Shown here: positions 57,775 to 64,000 of the stretch, one piece after another | Layout: every line of letters starts with the position of its first letter | How positions within the stretch are numbered: the stretch's first letter is position 1 | Origin: Turbatrix aceti | Taxonomy: Eukaryota > Nematoda > Chromadorea > Rhabditida > Panagrolaimidae | Assembly (NCBI GenBank): GCA_963969345.1 | Contig: OZ017767.1 | Location: 8,088,739-8,152,738 of the forward strand | DNA length: 64,000 nt | Reading direction: 5' to 3' | Translations under genes and position numbers: made by a program | Notes under the pieces: generated by a model | Databases searched by the model: none | Seen by the model: the letters and a program-made list of their open reading frames with translations, nothing else | What the model was told of the DNA's origin: nothing

Positions 57775-58804
57775 GACAAACAACGGCACGGAAATGGACG
57801 AGGTAGAAAAAATAAAATGAGACAAAATCAACAGCAAGCAAGTAACAAAAAGTGAGAAGAATGAAAAGCGCGGAAGAGAAGAAAGAAAACGAACAAATCG
57901 CGCGCTTTTGGGTTTTGACGCGAAAATTGTTCAGACACGAGAAATTTTGAAAACAAAAGGGGCATTGCCATGGCTAACGATCGCGATCGTCTCATGGCGA
58001 TTTCAGCATTTTGTTTTGTTTTGGTTGTTTTTGTTTTGAAAGTAGTCAAAATGTGACGGTTTGGTTTGTAAGTTTCGTTTTTGTTCTGTTGTGCGTTTTT
58101 CTGTTTTGTTAATTAAAAATATTTACGTCATTTTTCAAGGATTGCAATCATTCATCGATAATTTGAGGTACGATAGTTTTTGAAAATGAAAATTGCCCTA
58201 AAAACCGTCCTTTTTCTTTTCCTAGCTTTTTTTCTTTTTTGTGTTCGTTTTTCAAAAGTTCACCGCAGCTTTTACCCTTTTTTTGATGCTTCGACCGACA
58301 ATTGTGCGTCTATCACTGTTTACGATCACGATCGGCTGCGGCATTTCACTCGCGCATCTTTCTTCTTTCTTTTTTGTTTGTCTGTCTTGTTGTTTCTCGT
58401 TCTTGTTGCACAACAGTCAAACGTTTGCGCCGGAAGGGTTTGGGTAGCTTGCTTGCTTACGCTGACCTGTTCCTGGTTCCTATGTGCTTTTCAGTATACG
58501 TTAAAAAAAAAAATTTTTTGTCTGCGCCACCGCCACCGCTTTGAATCATCTTTCGTGCACACTTGCATGCATTTATGCTTGTAAGCTGCTAACTGACCTC
58601 TGATTTGATTCACTCTTCTTTCAGGAGTCAAAACAGACTTGTTCTTGTTTTTTTTACTTGTTCTTGTTGGTTGTACAATAAATTTTTATGAAAAAAAATT
58701 TGTGGTTTTCTTCATGCCTTATCAAAGCGTTCTCAAACGGCCTGATCTGAAGGGTTTGTCTGTCTTTTTCTCTCTCTCTTTTTTTCACGTGCGTTGATTT
58801 TTAG
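57775..58804. promoter_or_regulatory. Divergent region between the small helical gene and the zinc-finger gene
   Basis: The missing first exon(s) of the zinc-finger gene should lie in or left of this region. None was identified with confidence. Short T-rich tracts and CTTTCAG-like acceptors (for example near 58,623) are present. Confidence 0.4.
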
Positions 58805-61181
58805 GCAATTTCTCATGCAACGTGTGTCTCAAAACATTCTGCCACTCGTCGAGTCTATCGCGGCACCGCATGACAGCCCACTTCAAGAATTACGTATGCA
58901 TTCAGTGTAATATGGAAGTATTCAGTGAGTTCAACGTTCATATAACATGAAAATAGGCCTATTGATCGTAAACGCGTAAAATCAGGGTACATATCTGGTC
59001 ATTTTTTTTGGGAGGGAAGCATGTTTGTTTTTGAGGGGTTTTTTTACGATAGAAAAAAGGAAAAAAAAATATTTATAAAAAAAAGGAGGTTGTTTTTGCA
59101 GACAATGAGTCGCTTCGGTCGCACATGTTGAACAAACACGATATCAAACGGTTTTTTATGTGTCGTTGCTGTAACTGGGCATTTCCCGACAAGACTACCC
59201 TTCATTACCACACCGCGATGATTGCTGTCTCTGGCAAACCTGATGACCAGGCTGTCCTTGCTCGGAGCTGTGCCGAAGGAGGTTAGTTAGCTTTATTGAA
59301 TTTTTTTAGGTCGAAAACTGAAAAAAAGAGAAAAATAAAAAAAAACGATTTTTGATGAAAAATCGTTTTTTTTACATGTTTTTTGGAATTTTATTAATTT
59401 TGGCCTAAAGTTTTGTTTTTTACGGCAAACTACTTTTTTTTTGATCAACAAAACTGCAAAAATGATAATTTAGTTTTTTTTGCAAAAAAAACTAAAAAAT
59501 GATATTTTTGGGTAAAAATCGCATTTTTTGCCATTCTTTTTATTTTTTCATAAAAAATAAATTTTGTGTCAATTTTTACTTTTTTTTGCTCAAAAAACGT
59601 GAAAAAATTACGGTTTTTGGGTAAAAAATCATTCTTTTGTTTTTTGCATTAATTCTGTTTTTTTGCTAAAAATAGTGAAAAATTTACGGTTTTTGGGAAA
59701 AAAACGTAGTTTTTGTCATTATATGTTTTTTTTGCATCTGTTTTTCTTCAGACGATGCTGCGACCTCCCCGCAATCTCCTCCGGCTGCAATTGTCACCGA
59801 TGAACCAATAGAAGACCCCAAATCACCGGTCAAAAATCCAAATCCGGCTCCGGTGAACACTCCGACCCCTCCAGCCGTCGCTTCTTTCACCCCGAATCCG
59901 ACCCCGGCCCCGGCCCAGGTCCAAATGGTCTTCGGTCAGTTCGAGCAGCCACAGTCTCCATCCGGATATTCTTCCATTTTTCCGGCGCTCAATACTCCTC
60001 CGCAGATTCCGGCCTCTCAGATTCCTCCGGCCAATGTCAATCCCGCTTTTCTGGGTAATTTGAAACTCTTTTGGCCGGAATTTGTCAAAAACAATCCTGT
60101 TATGGCCGATTTGTACCTCAAACAGTTGTACGGCGTTTCTCCGGGAGTTTTGGCGGATTTGGCATTCAAGCAATCGTCGACCACGAACACGCCCACGGAG
60201 GCACCTGGGGCACCTGTCTTCGATGAATGCCCTGTGTCGCCAAAGATTTCCAAGGCTGGGGACGGATCTGAGATGATTCATGTGGCCGGCGATCCGAGAA
60301 CTGCGTCTGCTGCTCCGACGGATTCTGAGAGCCGAAAGAACAAACGCAAGTCCCGAAAGCCGCAGCACGTTCTCGTGACTGAAGCTTCTTTGCCCGTCGA
60401 GTTGGATGCCGTAAGTATCGATTTTTTTACGGTAAAATTTTTTTTTGTGAAATTAGAATAAAAAAAATTCCGCGGTTTTCTAAAATTTTATTACGAAATT
60501 TAGTTTTTTTCAAAAAAGGTATTTATCATAATTTTTTCTGTTATATGTATATCAAATTGTGTTTACGAAAAAATTTTTGCGATGTAAAATAAAAATTCTG
60601 CGGTTTTTTTTATCTAAAAAAAAATGTTTTTACGATAAAAATTTTAGCAAAAAAAAAATTTTTTTTGTGGTTTTTTTTTCAAATTTTGTGGTTAAAAGTA
60701 TCGCAATTTTTTTAGTAAAATTTTTTCTTGATTAAAATTTTTTGGGAAGATTTAAAAAAACATTTTTACGTATTTTTATTTCAATTTTTATCACATTTTT
60801 TTGTAAAAAAAGTATCGTAAATTGTTTTACGACTTTTTTTTAGCAAAATAAAAAAAACCGTCAATTTTGTCGAATTTGTTTTCGAAAAAAAGTATCGTAA
60901 TATTTTCAGTCGTATATTTTTTTCAGAATCACAACTCGACGACGGAAAGCGTCGCCAGCGATCACGTGGACTCTCCAAGGCCTGCTTCTCATGCAACGAC
61001 AGCCAGTTCGTCGACTACGGATACGTCTTCGTCTTCGGAGCCCACTCCTTACCCGTCGGCTTACGAACGGGAACTCAAGGCGCTGGCCAAGAAAATCCTT
61101 GAAGCGGCGGAGACTCCGGGTGTCAACGTTCGCCAGCTTTTGACCCTCATGTGCCACGCTGCGCTCTACCATATTAAATAG
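58805..61181 (+). CDS. C2H2 zinc-finger transcription factor, 5' exon(s) not identified
   Basis: Exons 58805-58924, 59102-59281, 59752-60410 and 60927-61181 join in phase (about 404 residues visible). The first begins mid-codon, so an upstream exon must exist. Three fingers are near the start: CNVC...RHRMTAH, CIQC...RSHMLNKH and CRCCNWAF...HYH, the third with an atypical second half. A long Pro/Ala/Thr-rich region follows, with IEDPKSPVKNPNP and repeated P-T-P. A basic KNKRKSRKPQ stretch, probably nuclear targeting, sits in the third exon's second half. The C-terminus is Ser/Thr-rich and ends in a helix (ERELKALAKKILEAAETPGVNVRQLL). A sequence-specific nuclear regulator is likely; the target is unknown. 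Confidence 0.8.
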
Positions 61182-61827
61182 AAGGCAGGCAGCAGCCAGA
61201 CAGGTCTGCGCATACGCGTACCAGAATTTCTATCCTACAAAAGATTGTTGCCATTTGAAAATCATTCGGATCTCGAAAAGTGTCTTCTCAACAAATGTGA
61301 CTTATTTTTTCAATTGTGATTTTTTAAATGGATAATGAGTTAATAAATTGTTTAATAAAAAAAATTTTGATGATAAAACTGTTTTAAAAAAATTGTTGAT
61401 AATTTTTTTTCAAATTAAAAAAAAAGATTTTGTACACCAATCGATTTCTCTTGCCAAAATATTGTCGAAAACAAAAAATCTGCATTTTTGAAGCAATTTG
61501 AAAATTTGCCGTCAGTAGTTTGTGAATCCCTAACTCCAGAATCCTCCAGCGCCACAAAGCAACGAGCATCGGAAAAACTTGTGGCGAGGGGGCGATCCTC
61601 ACAAGCAGGGTGGCGAAACTCCCATGGGAATTAAAAATAGGGGAATTATCACGTGGGATTCCCATGGGAATCCCCGAGGATATTTTTTGGTATTTTTAAA
61701 AAAGTACATGTTCATGCAACTTATTTTATTATTTTAATAAAATTAACAATGAAAATAAAATCTTTCCCCTTATTGGAAAATTAAAAAAACACACGCACGC
61801 GTAAAATAACGGCGTTATTTTCGGCAG
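61182..61827. other. 3' flank of the zinc-finger gene, including most of a degraded MITE
   Basis: AT-rich sequence with an AATAAA-like signal near 61,340. From 61,600 it contains mirrored CCCATGGGAAT blocks, described as a separate feature. Confidence 0.45.
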
Positions 61828-61916
61828 GATCGCGAATTTTCAAAATTCCGGGGGGAATTATCCCGTGATAGATGGGAATCCCGGGATATTTCCCGTTGGA
61901 ATCCCCTCTTCGCTAC
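61604..61916. mobile_element. Possible degraded hAT-like MITE
   Basis: The left end CAGGGTGGCGAAACTCCCATGGGAATT and the right end GGAATCCCCTCTTCGCTAC are rough inverted repeats. Both subterminal regions carry GGGAATCCC...TATCACGTG / ATTATCCCGTGATA blocks in opposite orientation. I found no target-site duplication, so the right border is uncertain. Confidence 0.4.
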
Positions 61917-62164
61917 GAAAAAAAAAGGAGAAGAAATCCAAGAAGCGGGACCGCCATCGGGATCGAGACGAAGATGAAAACGATAGAAAATCCAGGAAAA
62001 GCAAGAAGGACAAAAAAGAAAAACACCGAAGAGAACACAGCTCGAGCTCCAGGTCAAGGTCAAAATCAAAGCGAAACCACCACCACAGAAGCCGACACGA
62101 TAGATCCCGTTCTCGGTCAGAGTCCAACTCGACGCTTCCGTCAATTGCATCGGATTCTGGATGA
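61828..62164 (+). CDS. RS/K-rich coding exon, upstream part not identified
   Basis: An open frame follows a GGCAG acceptor-like site (61,823-61,827) and runs to a TGA at 62,162-62,164. About 85 C-terminal residues are Lys/Arg/Asp/Ser-rich (KKRDRHRDRDEDENDRKSRK; SSSSRSRSKSKRN; RSRHDRSRSRSESN), the composition of RS domains in splicing factors. There is no ATG in frame upstream, so it is probably a terminal exon. Its first 28 codons lie in the putative MITE, so exonisation is possible. The parent gene is not seen, and the zinc-finger gene ends upstream with its own stop. Confidence 0.4.
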
Positions 62165-62432
62165 GTTTTACTTGTATTTAAATATAAACGTGGATTTGTT
62201 GACTTTTTTTTTACCTGTGCAGATTGAAAAAAAATTGGAAGTAAAATTTTTTTTGCATTGAAAAAAATAATTTTCAAGGGTTTTTTTAAATAATATTTTT
62301 GGATATGAACTCAATTTTGTTTTCAAAAACATACGATTTCAATTTCAATTTAAAAAAAATGTGTGTTACTACTTTTTATGATTTTTTCTTGCTTTCAGCA
62401 TTTTTCCGACATGAAAAACAAACTATTGAAAA
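62165..62432. other. Convergent 3' region
   Basis: 268 bp of AT-rich sequence between the RS-rich exon (+) and the 62,433-63,709 gene (-). Nothing else seen. Confidence 0.5.
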
Positions 62433-63709
62433 TCACTCAATCCAGCACATATCAGGTTTTGGATAACCTGTAACCCCCGAATAAACAACTTTGAATTCCT
62501 TAGAGTTGATGCTGTAGATCTTTTTGGCAACTGGAGGATTCTGGGGCACGTCGTTGAAGTCGTGCATCATTTCTTCCAACTTCATCCACTGCTCGCCTAC
62601 ATACGTGCTGGAGAACTGTAGCCGAATGATGCTCTGCGGGGGACAGTTTGCCTAAAATTTTATTGTATTTATAAATACAAATTAGATTTTTTTGTTATTT
62701 AAAACTCACCGGAAACATCTCGTAGAAGTCTCGGGCATTCGCTTGTTTGTCGACGTTTTCGATGTAGATGTATCGCGGAGGACCCGATGACCGGTCCACG
62801 GCGTCGATTTCGTTGAAAAGGGCACTCAGCTGGGGGAGACCCATGTTCAGCGTTTTGAAGTTTAATCTGAAAAAAAAAATATATTAAAAAAAATTGATTG
62901 ATTTAACAAACTGTTAAATGTTAATTATTAAAATTACAATTATTAAAATTTATTCTTTTATTAATTTAAAATTATTTTTTATGATTATAAAATTAAATAA
63001 AATTATTATTGATTATAAAAAAATTATTTTATTATGAAAAAAACTTGCAAGTTTTAAAAATCTGAAATAATTTCAACGTGTTTTATATTTTTCAAATTAT
63101 TTAACATAAAATTTTAACGCACGTCAACTTCAGGGCATTCGCCAACAAGCCTGCCACCGCCGGAAAATCAAATTTTTTGTCTACCACACAATTTGAAATG
63201 TTCAGGAACTGAACACTTTTTGGCGGAATAACCTGGGCTAATTCGTCTGCGGTAAACTCGCAGCCGTGGATGTAGACGTTTACAGGTGACCAATTGCGCA
63301 ACAGTTTTCCAATTTGATAAAAGCCAGTTTTTACATAGCAAATTGAAATTGACTGAGGGCATAGTTCTTCTGCGTGGGTTGCCAAGAATTCTGCCGACAG
63401 CGGGAGATCGTGTCTGATTGCAAAATTTGGCGTCAGCTCTTCATCGATGGGGGGATAGAAATTCACTTCCTCGACGATGTATCCCCGTTGCCGCTTGACA
63501 AGGTGGTCCAGCGGTCGAGTTTCTTTGACCGTGTGTAGCACCGGCCAGGGGGCCATTCGGATCAGGCTTCGGCTGAAACCGTAGTCCAAGCCCACGAGAT
63601 CCACGTCAAACGGCGCATTGCTCATGGGTCGGGGGATCGCCAGACGAGCTCGCTTGGAAGATTGGATGTTCTTGACCGGCGAGGAAACACGCTTCCTGAT
63701 TGACGACAT
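62433..63709 (-). CDS. Unrecognised 320-residue protein, nematode F-box-associated-like layout
   Basis: Exons 63123-63709, 62710-62866 and 62433-62651 chain in phase. The N-terminus has a basic stretch (KRVSSPVKNIQSSKRAR) like a nuclear-localisation sequence. The body alternates strands and helices with leucine-rich-like segments (VQFLNISNCVVDKKFDF; LKLTLNFKTLNMGLPQLSALF). The C-terminal third (PPRYIYIENVDKQANARDFY..., SIIRLQFSSTYVGEQWMKLEEMM) resembles the F-box-associated modules common in nematodes, but no clear F-box is visible. Treat the family as unassigned. Confidence 0.6.
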
Positions 63710-64000
63710 TTTTGGAACAGTAGAGAATACGAATAGCTAGGAGAAGTACTTTTTTTCAAAGTGGCAAACAACAATGCAATGACGAACAGGCAATAAGCTG
63801 GTGCTTGACTCCACCTACCTGTCGAGCAGACGCCATGAAAGTTGCTCTTCCATTTATGGCACCCATGTTCGCGGGATGTGTGAAAATCCCTTGCAGGGGG
63901 GCCTGCTGGCGAGGTATTTGAATAAATTATGACAATTAACGAAGAATGGACAACTTCTATCGGATCGATTGTTGAACGCACAGAGCAGATGCAAGGGTTT
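63710..64000. other. 5' flank of the 62,433-63,709 gene to the window end
   Basis: 291 bp upstream of the minus-strand start codon. One minus-strand frame is open through part of it but has no domain and no supportable start. Confidence 0.4.

Noticed and set aside
63622..63981. 119-codon minus-strand frame upstream of the last gene
   Set aside because: Overlaps the true first exon in another frame and has no supportable start or domain.
1..64000. tRNA, rRNA and other structural RNA genes
   Set aside because: I looked for tRNA-like TTCGAATC arms and rRNA-like blocks and saw none with a matching partner; a covariance-model scan would be decisive.

Overview
The window is eukaryotic, AT-rich, and made of intron-containing genes on both strands. 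Splice sites are canonical (GTRAGT...TTTTCAG) and every exon chain given below keeps phase. Four things suggest a nematode or close relative: A/T-tract-rich introns with helical-phase periodicity; the intronic motif family G(G/T)TYTYRNNRCGAAAA; a flavin oxidoreductase of the type known from nematodes; and three genes with a splice acceptor 9-12 nt before the ATG, as expected for spliced-leader trans-splicing. This assignment is an inference. The species is not identified.

Layout. 1-1,500: the last codons of an unknown + gene and the 5' part of an SLC22-like transporter (-). 2,254-24,771: one 11-exon gene (-) for a 920-residue low-complexity protein with WPPP motifs. Its introns hold a Tc1-type fold-back element (5,240-6,797) and an 8.3 kb tandem array (about 11,660-19,989) whose units carry two GC-rich hairpins and a polypurine tract. 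24,772-37,199: 12 kb with no gene I can support, holding microsatellites, diverged tandem repeats and two copies of a retroposed 3' end. 37,200-41,434: ABCD4-like cobalamin transporter (+). 42,220-42,809: BED-finger/hAT-derived gene (-). 43,619-45,413: GTPase of the AIG1-like G-domain class (+). 45,710-46,105: a hAT MITE with perfect 8-bp target-site duplication. 46,140-46,739: GFA/CENP-V-like gene (-), divergent from a dihydroxyacetone kinase, 47,283-50,203 (+). 51,068-51,636: a two-exon ORF carrying a 198-bp near-identical in-frame copy of the kinase's DhaL segment. 51,861-53,377: basic/acidic protein of unknown function (-). 54,205-56,507: NADH:flavin oxidoreductase (-). 56,976-57,774: small coiled-coil protein (-). 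58,805-61,181: C2H2 zinc-finger gene (+, 5' end not found). 61,828-62,164: RS/K-rich exon (+). 62,433-63,709: unknown 320-residue protein (-).

The genes form no obvious pathway. Metabolic genes (kinase, GFA protein, oxidoreductase, ABCD4) sit beside transposon-derived material. The most unusual features are the hairpin array inside the WPPP gene, the chimeric DhaL-fragment gene, and several sequence-unrelated intronic tandem repeats with a shared period near 137 bp.
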